Source: Acetobacteraceae bacterium (GTDB lineage Bacteria; Pseudomonadota; Alphaproteobacteria; Acetobacterales; Acetobacteraceae). From it: a stretch of DNA of 17,361 nucleotides. The stretch spans positions 9,920 through 27,280 of the forward strand of contig PLSZ01000641.1 of assembly GCA_003164305.1 (NCBI GenBank), written 5' to 3'. The translations under genes and the position numbers were made by a program. This document shows positions 1-7,001 of the stretch, one piece after another. Each line of letters opens with the position of its first letter. Position 1 is the first letter of the stretch. The notes below the pieces were generated by a model, which ran no database searches, was not told the DNA's origin, and saw nothing but the letters and a program-made list of their open reading frames with translations.

Positions 1-110
1 TGCTTCAACTCATTGCTGGTGATCACATCGACTCCGTCGTCCTCGGCCTGGCGCGCCGCTTTGGCGCAGGCGGCCCAGTCGTGCACCGGCAATCCGATCG
101 AGACCCGCAT
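1..110 (-). CDS. LLM-class flavin oxidoreductase, N-terminal fragment (runs off window)
   Basis: Only the first 36 codons plus two bases are present; the gene continues beyond the left edge. The start is ATG at 110-108, with a good GGAGAG ribosome binding site just upstream on the minus strand. The peptide opens MRVSIGLPVHDW, followed by a helix of the type AARQAEDDGVDVITSNEL. This matches the first beta strand, first helix and second strand of luciferase-like (LLM) F420- or FMN-dependent monooxygenases, in which AxxAExxGxD is the usual helix. No cofactor-binding residue is inside the window, so the F420/FMN choice and the substrate are unknown. It diverges from the SDR gene at 195 across an 84-bp gap. 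A second LLM gene lies at 12449-13642, so the catabolic cluster has one at each end. The family call rests on a short fragment. Confidence 0.6.
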   Translation of the reverse strand, partial: MRVSIGLPVHDWAACAKAARQAEDDGVDVITSNELK

Positions 111-194
111 CGCTTCTCTCCCTCACTCCGCCGCTAGTTTGCCGCCGGCCGCGTGGTCCCGTAAACCGGGGGCTTCGAAGAGGAGTCACATCGC
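111..194. promoter_or_regulatory. Divergent intergenic region between LLM gene and SDR-led cluster
   Basis: This 84-bp spacer must hold the promoter of the leftward LLM gene and probably that of the long rightward cluster. Visible elements are the minus-strand ribosome binding site next to 110 and an AGAGGAG ribosome binding site at 179-185 for the SDR start. A weak sigma70-like pair is possible: TTGCCG at 139-144, then GTAAAC at 161-166, with a 16-bp spacer. The -10 box is poor, so this is a guess. A short CCCG/CGGG inverted repeat spans 158-170 but is too small to call a terminator. Confidence 0.3.
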
Positions 195-959
195 ATGGGC
201 AGCCTGACAGGCAAGGTCATGATCGTCACCGGCGCCAGCCGAGGCATCGGCGCCGCCGCCGCCGCCGCGCTGGCGAAAGAAGGCGCGTCCGTGATGCTGA
301 CCGCCCGCGATGCCGCCCTGGCCACCGAGGTCGCGGACCAGATCATCGAGGCCGGCGGCCGCGCTTACGCCACCCCCTGCGATGTGTCCGACTACGCCGC
401 GGTCGAGTGGCTGGTCACCGAAACCGAAGGCCGCTTCGGCAGAGTCGATGCCCTGATCAACAACGCCGGCGTGATCGAACCGATCGCCCCGGTCGCCGAA
501 AGCGATCCCGCGGTGTGGGCGCGCAACATCGAAATCAATCTGATCGGCGCTTATTATCCGATCCGGGCTTTGCTGCCAAAGATGATCGCCAACGGCGGTG
601 GGACCATCGTCAACGTGTCCTCGGGCGCCGGCATCCGGCCGCTGGAAGGGTGGAGCGCTTATTGTTCCGGCAAGGCCGGCCTGGTGATGCTGACCCGCGC
701 CATCGCGTTGGAGAATCCCTCAAACGGCATTCGGGTTTTCGGGTTTCAGCCAGGCACCACCGACACCGGCATGCAGGTCGTCATACGCGCGTCCGGCATC
801 AACATGGTCAGCAAAATCCCGCGCGAGAATCTAACTCCGGTCGCGCAGCCCGCCGCCGCCATTGTCTACTTATGCACACCGGCCGCCGACGATCTGAACG
901 GCCAGGAGTTCAGTCTCCGAGACGACTCGTTCCGCGCCCGGCTGAACCTGGCCGCCTGA
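195..959 (+). CDS. SDR family NAD(P)-dependent oxidoreductase
   Basis: Classical short-chain dehydrogenase/reductase of 254 residues, the usual length. Visible motifs are the Rossmann glycine motif TGASRGIG (12-19), a conserved D63 in the CDV segment, NNAG (89-92), the structural Asn N115, and the catalytic set S142, Y156 and K160 (YxxxK). R38 after the second beta strand resembles NADP-preferring enzymes, but this is only suggestive. The family reversibly oxidises alcohols to ketones with NAD(P) in the cytoplasm; the substrate cannot be read from sequence. The ATG start at 195 is preceded by a strong AGAGGAG site. It is the first gene of the rightward cluster, and its stop is one base from the ATG of the CoA transferase. 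A joint role on an acyl or hydroxyacid intermediate is therefore plausible but inferred. Confidence 0.9.
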   Translation: MGSLTGKVMIVTGASRGIGAAAAAALAKEGASVMLTARDAALATEVADQIIEAGGRAYATPCDVSDYAAVEWLVTETEGRFGRVDALINNAGVIEPIAPVAESDPAVWARNIEINLIGAYYPIRALLPKMIANGGGTIVNVSSGAGIRPLEGWSAYCSGKAGLVMLTRAIALENPSNGIRVFGFQPGTTDTGMQVVIRASGINMVSKIPRENLTPVAQPAAAIVYLCTPAADDLNGQEFSLRDDSFRARLNLAA

Positions 960-960
960 C

Positions 961-2094
961 ATGCCCGGCCCGCTGCATGGCGTAAAGGTCATCGAACTCG
1001 GCCAGGCACTCGCCGGACCCCTGGCCGGCGTGATCATGGCCGACCTCGGCGCCGACGTGATCAAAGTCGAAAAACCCGATGGAGGCGACGACGCGCGCCT
1101 CTGGGGTCCACCCTTCGTCGATGGCGACTCGGTCAGTTTCCACAGCAACAACCGCGCCAAACGCTCGATCACGCTGGACATCAAAGCCGCCGCCGATGTC
1201 GAGGCGTTGAAGCGCCTGGTCCGCGACGCCGACATCCTGATCCAAAACCTGCGGCCCGGCATCGTCGACGATTTCGGCATCGGCCCGGACGCCATGCTGG
1301 CGGTCAATCCACGGCTGATCTACTGCTCCATCTGGGCTTTTGGCCATCAGGGGCCACTGAAAATGGCGCCCGGCTTCGATCCGTTGCTGCAATGTTACGG
1401 CGCCGTGGTATCGCTGACCGGCCGCCCCGACGATCCACCGACTTTCTGCGCCCCCGCGATCAACGACACCGCGACCGGCATGTGGTGCGTGATCGGCGCC
1501 CTCGCCGCCCTGAAGCAGCGCGAGGCGACCGGCAAAGGCTGTGTCGTGGACACATCTTTATTCGAGAGTGCCGTGGCCTGGGTGCAAGGTCCGTTGAACG
1601 CCTTCGGAGTCACCGGCAACCTGCCGAAACGCCACGGCGCGGCCAGCGCGACGCTCGCCCCATACCAGATATTCGAGACCGCGGACCGGCCGATTTGCAT
1701 CGCCGCCGGCAATGATCGCCTGTTCGTGAAGCTCGCCCGAGCGATGGGCCATCCCGAATGGTCCGCCGATTCGCGCTTCGCCCATGGCCCGACCCGCGCC
1801 GCGAATCGCGAGGTGTTGGTCGCCGTCATGCAGCCCGTTTTGCTGATGAAAACCCGCCGCGACTGGCTGGGTATCATCGGCGAGGCCGGCGTTCCCGTCG
1901 CGCCCGTCAACAACATCGCCGAACTGGCCGAAACGGAACAGTTGCAAGCGATGGACATGATGCGCACACTCCCCGGCAGCGATCTGCGTGTCGTCGGCCT
2001 GCCGGTGTCCTTCGATCGCCAACGCCCCCAGCCGAGCGGGGATTCGCCCAAACTGGGGCAGCACAATTCGGAAATTCTTGGAGTCCCCGTATGA
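961..2094 (+). CDS. Class III CoA transferase (CaiB/BaiF family)
   Basis: A 377-residue protein of the family III CoA-transferases, which move CoA between an acyl-CoA donor and a carboxylic acid (as in formyl-CoA:oxalate or carnitine CoA transferases). The N-terminus carries the family pattern VIELGQALAGPLAG (residues 10-23) and LGADVIKVEKPDGGDDAR (29-46). The catalytic aspartate that forms the aspartyl-CoA anhydride appears as D169 in INDTATGM, the same number as in formyl-CoA transferase. ALKQREATGKG follows, as is typical. The acceptor acid is unknown. The start lies one base after the SDR stop. The stop overlaps the start of the M20 gene by ATGA, indicating translational coupling. In this cluster it probably activates or recycles a carboxylic acid product. 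Confidence 0.92.
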   Translation: MPGPLHGVKVIELGQALAGPLAGVIMADLGADVIKVEKPDGGDDARLWGPPFVDGDSVSFHSNNRAKRSITLDIKAAADVEALKRLVRDADILIQNLRPGIVDDFGIGPDAMLAVNPRLIYCSIWAFGHQGPLKMAPGFDPLLQCYGAVVSLTGRPDDPPTFCAPAINDTATGMWCVIGALAALKQREATGKGCVVDTSLFESAVAWVQGPLNAFGVTGNLPKRHGAASATLAPYQIFETADRPICIAAGNDRLFVKLARAMGHPEWSADSRFAHGPTRAANREVLVAVMQPVLLMKTRRDWLGIIGEAGVPVAPVNNIAELAETEQLQAMDMMRTLPGSDLRVVGLPVSFDRQRPQPSGDSPKLGQHNSEILGVPV

Positions 2095-3260
2095 ACCAAC
2101 TCGACCGCGCCCGTTCCTATCAAAAAGAACTGTCCGCCATCCGCCAGGATATCCACGCGCATCCCGAACTGGGGTTGCAAGAGGTCCGCACGGCCGACCT
2201 GGTGGCAAGGAAATTGGAAGAGTGGGGCATTGAGGTTCATCGTGGCGTCGGCGTCACCGGCGTTGTGGGTGTGTTACGGAATGGCAACGGTCAGGCCGCG
2301 GTCGGACTGCGCGCGGACATGGACGCATTGCCAATCCTGGAGGCGACCGGCTTGTCATACGAGAGCCAGAACCCCGGCCGCATGCACGCCTGCGGTCACG
2401 ACGGCCATACCACGATGCTGCTAGGCGCGGCGAAGTACCTGTCGGAGACACGCAACTTCAACGGCACCGTCAATTTCATTTTCCAGCCGGCGGAAGAGGG
2501 CGTCGGCGGCGCGCTGGCTATGTTGAAGGACGGTTTGTTCGAGCGCTTTCCGTGCAACGCGGTCTACGGCATGCACAACCGGCCGGGCCTGCCGGTCGGC
2601 AAGTTCATCACCGGACCGGGCGCGCGGGCGGCCGGCGGTGCGTTTTTCGACATCACGATCACCGGCAAGGGCGCCCACGGTGCGCATCCGCATCAAAGCA
2701 TCGACCCCGTATTGGTCGCCTGCCACCTGGGCACCGCGCTGCAATCCATCGTCTCCCGCAACGTCGCCGCGCGTGACACCGCGGTGCTGAGCATCACGCG
2801 CATTCAATCCGGCGATGCCTACAACGTTATTCCGCAATCCGCCGTGATGGCCGGCACCGTCCGCACCATGCAGCGCGAGACGATGAAGACCATCGAAGCC
2901 AACATGCGGCGGCTGACCAAAGCGATCGCGGAAGGCTTCGGCGCTGAAGCGACATTGGATTTCCGCCTCATCTTCGCCTCCATGGTGAACGATGAGACCG
3001 AGGCGGCGCTGTATGGCGACGCCGCCGCCGAACTGGTTGGCGAGGCCAATCTCGATCGCAATTCGCCCCCCGGAATGGGCTCCGAGGATTTTAGTTTCAT
3101 GATGGAACAGGTTCCCGGCGCGCACATCAATCTCGGCAATGGCGACAGCGCCGCGTTGCACAATCATAAGTACGACTTCAACGACGAAACCATTCCGTAC
3201 GGCGTGGCCCTGTACGGCGCGATCGTGGAAAAGAAGTTGCCGAAAGGTCAGGTCGCCTGA
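2091..3260 (+). CDS. M20 family metallo-amidohydrolase (M20D-type)
   Basis: A 389-residue M20-family hydrolase, close to hippurate/IAA-amino-acid amidohydrolases that cleave N-acyl amino acids. Visible motifs are HPELGLQE (24-31), ADMDALP (75-81), MHACGHDGH (98-106, with metal ligands C101 and H103), the PAEEG motif (133-137, E135/E136), H162, the dimerisation-domain GAHGAHPH stretch (195-201), and LHNHKYDFND near the C-terminus (H357 as the last ligand). The longer frame runs on upstream, but ATG 2091 is chosen because it overlaps the CoA-transferase stop (ATGA), has GGAG seven bases upstream and starts at the family's usual N-terminus. No signal peptide is seen, so it is cytoplasmic. Deacylation or amide cleavage of an imported compound is likely; the exact substrate is not determinable. 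Confidence 0.93.
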   Translation: MNQLDRARSYQKELSAIRQDIHAHPELGLQEVRTADLVARKLEEWGIEVHRGVGVTGVVGVLRNGNGQAAVGLRADMDALPILEATGLSYESQNPGRMHACGHDGHTTMLLGAAKYLSETRNFNGTVNFIFQPAEEGVGGALAMLKDGLFERFPCNAVYGMHNRPGLPVGKFITGPGARAAGGAFFDITITGKGAHGAHPHQSIDPVLVACHLGTALQSIVSRNVAARDTAVLSITRIQSGDAYNVIPQSAVMAGTVRTMQRETMKTIEANMRRLTKAIAEGFGAEATLDFRLIFASMVNDETEAALYGDAAAELVGEANLDRNSPPGMGSEDFSFMMEQVPGAHINLGNGDSAALHNHKYDFNDETIPYGVALYGAIVEKKLPKGQVA

Positions 3261-3530
3261 ATGTTTCGCCGCGACACCGCCGAGCCGTGGACGATGACCT
3301 TCGACGGCCGGCCGGTGCGCGCGAAAGATGGTGACAGCGTCGCTTCCGCTTTGCTCGCCGCCGGTATCCAGGTCACTCGTCGCACCCCGGTGTCGGGCGC
3401 GCCGCGCGGCCCATGGTGCATGATGGGCGCCTGTTTCGATTGCGTGGCGATCGTCGATGGACGCCGCGGCGTGCGCACCTGCATGACCCCGGCGCGAGAA
3501 GGGCTGCGCGTTGACAGCCAGCGAGACTGA
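3261..3530 (+). CDS. (2Fe-2S)-binding protein, HcnA / opine-oxidase small-subunit type
   Basis: An 89-residue ferredoxin-fold protein. An early beta hairpin (TMTFDGRPVRAKDGDSVASALLA region, 11-33) leads to four cysteines, C53, C58, C61 and C74, in a C-x4-C-x2-C-x12-C arrangement that would bind one [2Fe-2S] cluster. The pattern and small size match HcnA-like subunits and the N-terminal domain of sarcosine oxidase alpha subunits, which pass electrons from a flavin amine dehydrogenase. ATG 3261 follows directly after the M20 stop. Its 3' end overlaps the following FAD gene by 20 bp, which strongly suggests a heteromeric complex made in fixed ratio. The usual third partner, a DAO/HcnC-like FAD subunit, is not in this window. 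Confidence 0.88.
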   Translation: MFRRDTAEPWTMTFDGRPVRAKDGDSVASALLAAGIQVTRRTPVSGAPRGPWCMMGACFDCVAIVDGRRGVRTCMTPAREGLRVDSQRD

Positions 3531-4860
3531 CCTCCTCATCATCGGCGCCGGACCGGCCGGGCTGGCCGCTGGCGTTGAAGCCGCTCGCCGCGGGATGCGC
3601 ACGCTGCTGCTGGACGAAAACGCAGCGCCTGGCGGCAGAATCTGGCAGGCGCTGGAACACCGTGGTGCCGGCGACGCCGACGAAGCCGCTGGCCTGGAGT
3701 TAATCCGGGCGTTCGCGAGCAGCGGCGCCCAGGCGCGGTATGGCGCGGGTGTGTGGGGGATCGAGCCGGACGGGATGGTGTTCTGGTCCCAGGACGGCGT
3801 CGCGCATTCGTTACGCGCTCGCCGGATTTTACTGGCGACCGGAACGACCGAACGGCCGATGCCAATCGCCGGCTGGACTCTGCCCGGCGTAATGACCGTC
3901 GGCGCCGCGCAGATCGCACTGAAGACCGGAGGATTGTTGCCGGCCGGCAACACCTGGATCGCCGGACAGGGTCCATTGACAGTACTTTACGCCGCGCAGG
4001 CGATTCGCGCGGGCGGCCGCCTCGCCGGCATTCTGGATTTAAGTCAACCCTCCAACCGCTGGAGCGCTTTACGCCATCTTCCAGCCGCCATTACCGACAT
4101 TCGCAAAGGACTGGGCTGGCTGCGCGAAATCCGCCGCGCTCGCGTGCCGATCATTCGCGCCACCGATCTGCGCGCTGAAGGCGACGCCGCGTTGCACCAG
4201 ATTACGTTCCACGCCAATGGCCAGCAGCGCACCGAGCCCGCCGATACGTTGCTGCTCCATGATGGTGTCATTCCCTCCATCCAGATCACCCGTGCCCTAG
4301 GCTGTGCCCATATGTGGAACGAACAGCAGCGCTGTTGGTGGCCGATGGCCGATGCCTGGGGTGCGACGACCGTCCCCGGCGTTGTCGTCGCCGGTGACGG
4401 CGCGGGTGTCGGGGGCGCGAACGCAGCCGTGTTGTCCGGCCAGATCGCCGCGCTCGGTTGCGCCTGTGCACTGGGATTCATCGACACCGCGACCCGTGAT
4501 CGCGACGCGGCACCATTGCGCGCACGTCACCGCAAAGCGATCGCCTCCCGTCCGTTCATCGACATGCTGTTCGTGCCGCGCCCGATCGATCCTGACGATG
4601 ACGTAGCGATCTGCCGTTGCGAGGAAGTCACCGTCGGCGCCGTCCGGGACGCGGTGAAACTCGGCTGCCAGGGACTGCAACAGTTGAAAGCGTTTACCCG
4701 CTGCGGCATGGGCCCGTGCCAGGGCCGCATGTGCGGACCATCCGTCGCCGACGTGTTGGCCAGTGCCCGCGGACTGCATTCCCGCGACATCGAACCCTAC
4801 CGCGCCCGCTTCCCCGCGCGCCCCCTGACCGTCGGAGAACTCGCCGCCCTGGACCGGTAG
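3511..4860 (+). CDS. NAD(P)/FAD-dependent oxidoreductase with C-terminal BFD-type [2Fe-2S] site (HcnB/OoxA-like)
   Basis: A 449-residue flavoprotein. The FAD-binding GAGPAG motif lies at residues 12-17 and the acidic end of the second strand at D35-E36. ATGTTERP (109-116) is a typical disulfide-reductase-like segment, a second dinucleotide-binding-like stretch AGQGPLTV lies near 151-158, and a GDGAG motif near 295 closes the FAD site. The C-terminus holds CRCEEV (C368, C370) and CGMGPCQGRMC (C398, C403, C408), the BFD-like iron-sulfur domain of HcnB and opine-oxidase large subunits. A TTG start at 3511 is used because the family N-terminus begins there; it lies within the preceding iron-sulfur gene. 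Together the two would form a membrane-free dehydrogenase complex oxidising an amino acid, opine or secondary amine. The substrate is unproven. Confidence 0.9.
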   Translation: MTASETDLLIIGAGPAGLAAGVEAARRGMRTLLLDENAAPGGRIWQALEHRGAGDADEAAGLELIRAFASSGAQARYGAGVWGIEPDGMVFWSQDGVAHSLRARRILLATGTTERPMPIAGWTLPGVMTVGAAQIALKTGGLLPAGNTWIAGQGPLTVLYAAQAIRAGGRLAGILDLSQPSNRWSALRHLPAAITDIRKGLGWLREIRRARVPIIRATDLRAEGDAALHQITFHANGQQRTEPADTLLLHDGVIPSIQITRALGCAHMWNEQQRCWWPMADAWGATTVPGVVVAGDGAGVGGANAAVLSGQIAALGCACALGFIDTATRDRDAAPLRARHRKAIASRPFIDMLFVPRPIDPDDDVAICRCEEVTVGAVRDAVKLGCQGLQQLKAFTRCGMGPCQGRMCGPSVADVLASARGLHSRDIEPYRARFPARPLTVGELAALDR

Positions 4861-4936
4861 CGCCGCGCCGGGAATAATGGAATAATCCGTCGCAACGGCG
4901 CCCAACGTGGAGGCGCGGCGAAAACGGAGGCGCGTC
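4861..4936 (+). promoter_or_regulatory. Structured 76-bp gap before the ABC binding-protein gene
   Basis: This is the widest spacing within the rightward gene run. It begins with CGCCGCGCC (4861-4869), whose exact reverse complement lies at 4912-4920, giving a perfect 9-bp stem around a 42-nt interior. Inside are the tandem octamer GGAATAAT (4871-4886) and a small stem CGTCG-CAA-CGGCG (4888-4900, one G-U pair). The 9-mer GGAGGCGCG occurs at 4909-4917 and again at 4926-4934; the second copy contains the ribosome binding site. No U-tract follows the stem, so it is not a standard terminator. It may be an mRNA-stability or processing element, or may hold an internal promoter. Confidence 0.35.
4871..4886 (+). 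repeat. Tandem octamer GGAATAAT x2
   Basis: Two exact, directly adjacent copies of GGAATAAT lie in the gap before the binding-protein gene. They form an A/T-rich island in otherwise very GC-rich DNA and sit in the loop of the 9-bp inverted repeat. A role as binding site or -10-like element is possible but not shown. Confidence 0.6.
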
Positions 4937-6088
4937 ATGCTTTATACAACTCGTCGTACGATCCTCGGCGCGGCCACAATGGCCGGCCTGAGCCTGCCAT
5001 CCATCATCCGCGCCCAGGATAAGGAATCGATCAAGATCGGCAGCGCTTTGCCGTTGACCGGATCGCAGGCAGGCTACGGCAAGGATTTCGACACCAGCAT
5101 GCGCATGGGCGCCGCGGATGTGAACGCCGCGGGAGGCGTCAATGGCCGCAAGGTGGAGATCGTCGCGCTCGATACGCAAGCGGAACCGCAGCTTGGCATC
5201 AACGCGGCCAACCGCTTCATCGGCGTGGAGAAAATGCCGATGTTTTACGTCTCCTGGTCCGCCGTGGTCAAAGCCGTCGCGCCGATCGCCAATCGCGAAA
5301 AGGTCCTGGCCATCAACAACGGAGCGAACTCCCCCGAGATCGCCACGCTCGGCGATTACGTCTACACAACGTTTCCGTTGGCCGACGTGGACATAACAAA
5401 GTTGGCTCGTTACGTTTACACCACACTCGGCAAGCGCCGCGCCGCGGTGCTTTACATCAACAATGACACCGGCATCGACGCCGCGAAACTGTATCGCGAC
5501 ACGTTCACCCAGGCCGGGGGCACCATCGTCACATTCGAGGCCTACGATCCAAAAGCCACCGAATTCACTGGCATGTTGCTGAAGACCCGCGCCGCCAATC
5601 CCGACACGGTGCACATCCACGGCCTCACCGCCGACACGCCCCAGGTCATCGCCCAAATGCGTCAACTGGGCATGCAGCAACGCGTGACCAGTTATTCCGC
5701 CGCTTACAACCCGAAGATCCTCGAACAACTTGGTCCGGCGGCCGAGGGCCTGATCGTGACCTCCCTGGCGCCCGGCGTGAACGACAACAAGAACGTGCAG
5801 AAGCTACTGGACGAATGGAAGGCCGCGCAAAACCGTGTCCCGAATGGCCTTCCCTACGATCAATACCAGTACGATATGGTTTGGTTGACCAAGGCGCTGT
5901 ACGAATATCTCGACAAGAAGTCGCTGCCCGCCACGGGCGACACGCTGAAGGAAGCGCTGTTGACGCAGAAGGAATTCGACCTGCCGATGACCGGCAAGAT
6001 GATCATCGATGGCCATCGGGTGAACAAGCCGGTCTATCTGCTGACCGTCGAGAAGGGCGCGTTTGTTCCGCTGGCGACACTGACCTGA
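4937..6088 (+). CDS. ABC transporter substrate-binding protein, branched-chain amino acid (LivK/Peripla_BP_6) type
   Basis: A 383-residue periplasmic type I binding protein. The N-terminus has a twin-arginine-like TTRRTILGAA followed by a hydrophobic stretch and a likely cleavage site after A26 (IIRA/QD), so export via Tat or Sec is probable. IKIGSALPLTGSQAGYGKD (32-50) is the typical opening of the Leu/Ile/Val-binding family. ATG 4937 is chosen over an in-frame GTG at 4907 because GGAGG lies six bases upstream and the signal peptide then starts normally; the longer form would add a very basic stretch of ten residues. The two permease and two ATPase genes follow directly. Family members bind amino acids, amides, urea or aromatic acids; this ligand is unknown. 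Confidence 0.93.
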   Translation: MLYTTRRTILGAATMAGLSLPSIIRAQDKESIKIGSALPLTGSQAGYGKDFDTSMRMGAADVNAAGGVNGRKVEIVALDTQAEPQLGINAANRFIGVEKMPMFYVSWSAVVKAVAPIANREKVLAINNGANSPEIATLGDYVYTTFPLADVDITKLARYVYTTLGKRRAAVLYINNDTGIDAAKLYRDTFTQAGGTIVTFEAYDPKATEFTGMLLKTRAANPDTVHIHGLTADTPQVIAQMRQLGMQQRVTSYSAAYNPKILEQLGPAAEGLIVTSLAPGVNDNKNVQKLLDEWKAAQNRVPNGLPYDQYQYDMVWLTKALYEYLDKKSLPATGDTLKEALLTQKEFDLPMTGKMIIDGHRVNKPVYLLTVEKGAFVPLATLT

Positions 6089-6098
6089 GGCAGCCCGA

Positions 6099-6998
6099 GT
6101 GCTCGACCCCGTCATCCTGGCGCAGATCCTGTGGACGGGGATCGCGACCTCGGCGCCGTATGTCTTGATGACCGTCGGTTTCGCCCTGACCTTGAAGGTC
6201 ACCGGCCTGTGGAATTTCGCCCATGCCGGCCTGATGGCGATCGCCTTCTACACGATGTACTTCGTGCTGGATTTCTGCGATCTGCCGGTCGTCGCGGCGC
6301 TTCCCGCGGCGTTGATCGTGACCGGCGCCGCCTCATTGGCGATTGAGATATTCGGGCTTCAGGTCCTGCGCGACCGCGGTTCCGGCAATCTGACGTTCTT
6401 TATCTTCACACTGATCCTGTCGGAACTGATCATCTATGTAATCACGTTGCTATTCGGCACCGAGCCCGAAACCTTGTTCAAAAGCATCCTCTCCCCGGTC
6501 ACCATCGTCGCGAATATCGCTGTCAGCGACTGGGACGAACTGGCCGTCGCTGTCGCCGCGTCCGGCCTTGTCCTGCTCTATGCCTTTCTCACCTGGTCGC
6601 GCGAGGGCCAGTTCCTCAATGCCGTCGCCGACAATGCCCGTCTGGCCGAGCTTTACGGCATCAGCGCCAAACGCGCCTGGCGCGTGGTTTCGATCATCTC
6701 CGCCGTGTTCATCGTCGCATCGATGTACTTAATCGGCACGCATGGCGGCGTCGTGCCCAACTCGCCTCTGGAACTGATCATCACCGCGGTGATCGGCACC
6801 TTATTGGGTGGCATCGGCCGGGTCTTCGCCGCCGCCGGGGCCGCCGTCTTCCTGGGGCTGCTGCAAAGCTTCTCCATCCTGGTCATCGACTCCCGCTGGC
6901 AGAATTTGCTGCTGTACGGCGTGTTGTTTATCACCATCCTGATGTTCCCGCGCGGCGTGCGCCTGCCGCCGGTGCGCCTGCTCTGGGCCGCGAGATAG
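6099..6998 (+). CDS. livH: Branched-chain amino acid ABC transporter permease, LivH type
   Basis: A 299-residue inner-membrane protein with about eight hydrophobic segments, for example near residues 5-30, 44-64, 99-117, 196-215, 230-253 and 267-285. LWNFAHAGLMAIAFYTMYF (37-55) is the conserved LivH segment (NFAHG-like). LIITAVIGTLLGGIGRVFAA, near residues 226-245, is the usual cytoplasmic loop contacting the ATPase. It starts with GTG at 6099, ten bases after the binding-protein stop, with a GAGG site at 6087-6090. It should pair with the next permease to form the channel. The symbol reflects family membership, not proof of leucine transport. Confidence 0.92.
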   Translation: MLDPVILAQILWTGIATSAPYVLMTVGFALTLKVTGLWNFAHAGLMAIAFYTMYFVLDFCDLPVVAALPAALIVTGAASLAIEIFGLQVLRDRGSGNLTFFIFTLILSELIIYVITLLFGTEPETLFKSILSPVTIVANIAVSDWDELAVAVAASGLVLLYAFLTWSREGQFLNAVADNARLAELYGISAKRAWRVVSIISAVFIVASMYLIGTHGGVVPNSPLELIITAVIGTLLGGIGRVFAAAGAAVFLGLLQSFSILVIDSRWQNLLLYGVLFITILMFPRGVRLPPVRLLWAAR

Positions 6999-7001
6999 GC
7001 G

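Noticed and set aside
158..170. CCCG-TAAAC-CGGG stem as a terminator
   Set aside because: A four-pair stem with no T-tract on either strand is too weak, and it lies upstream of divergent genes where no terminator is expected.
2421..3953. A 510-codon open frame on the minus strand, antisense to the M20, iron-sulfur and FAD genes
   Set aside because: Its translation shows no family motif and is rich in Arg, Ala and Gly, as expected for the shadow of GC-rich coding DNA. The plus-strand genes have clear catalytic motifs throughout.
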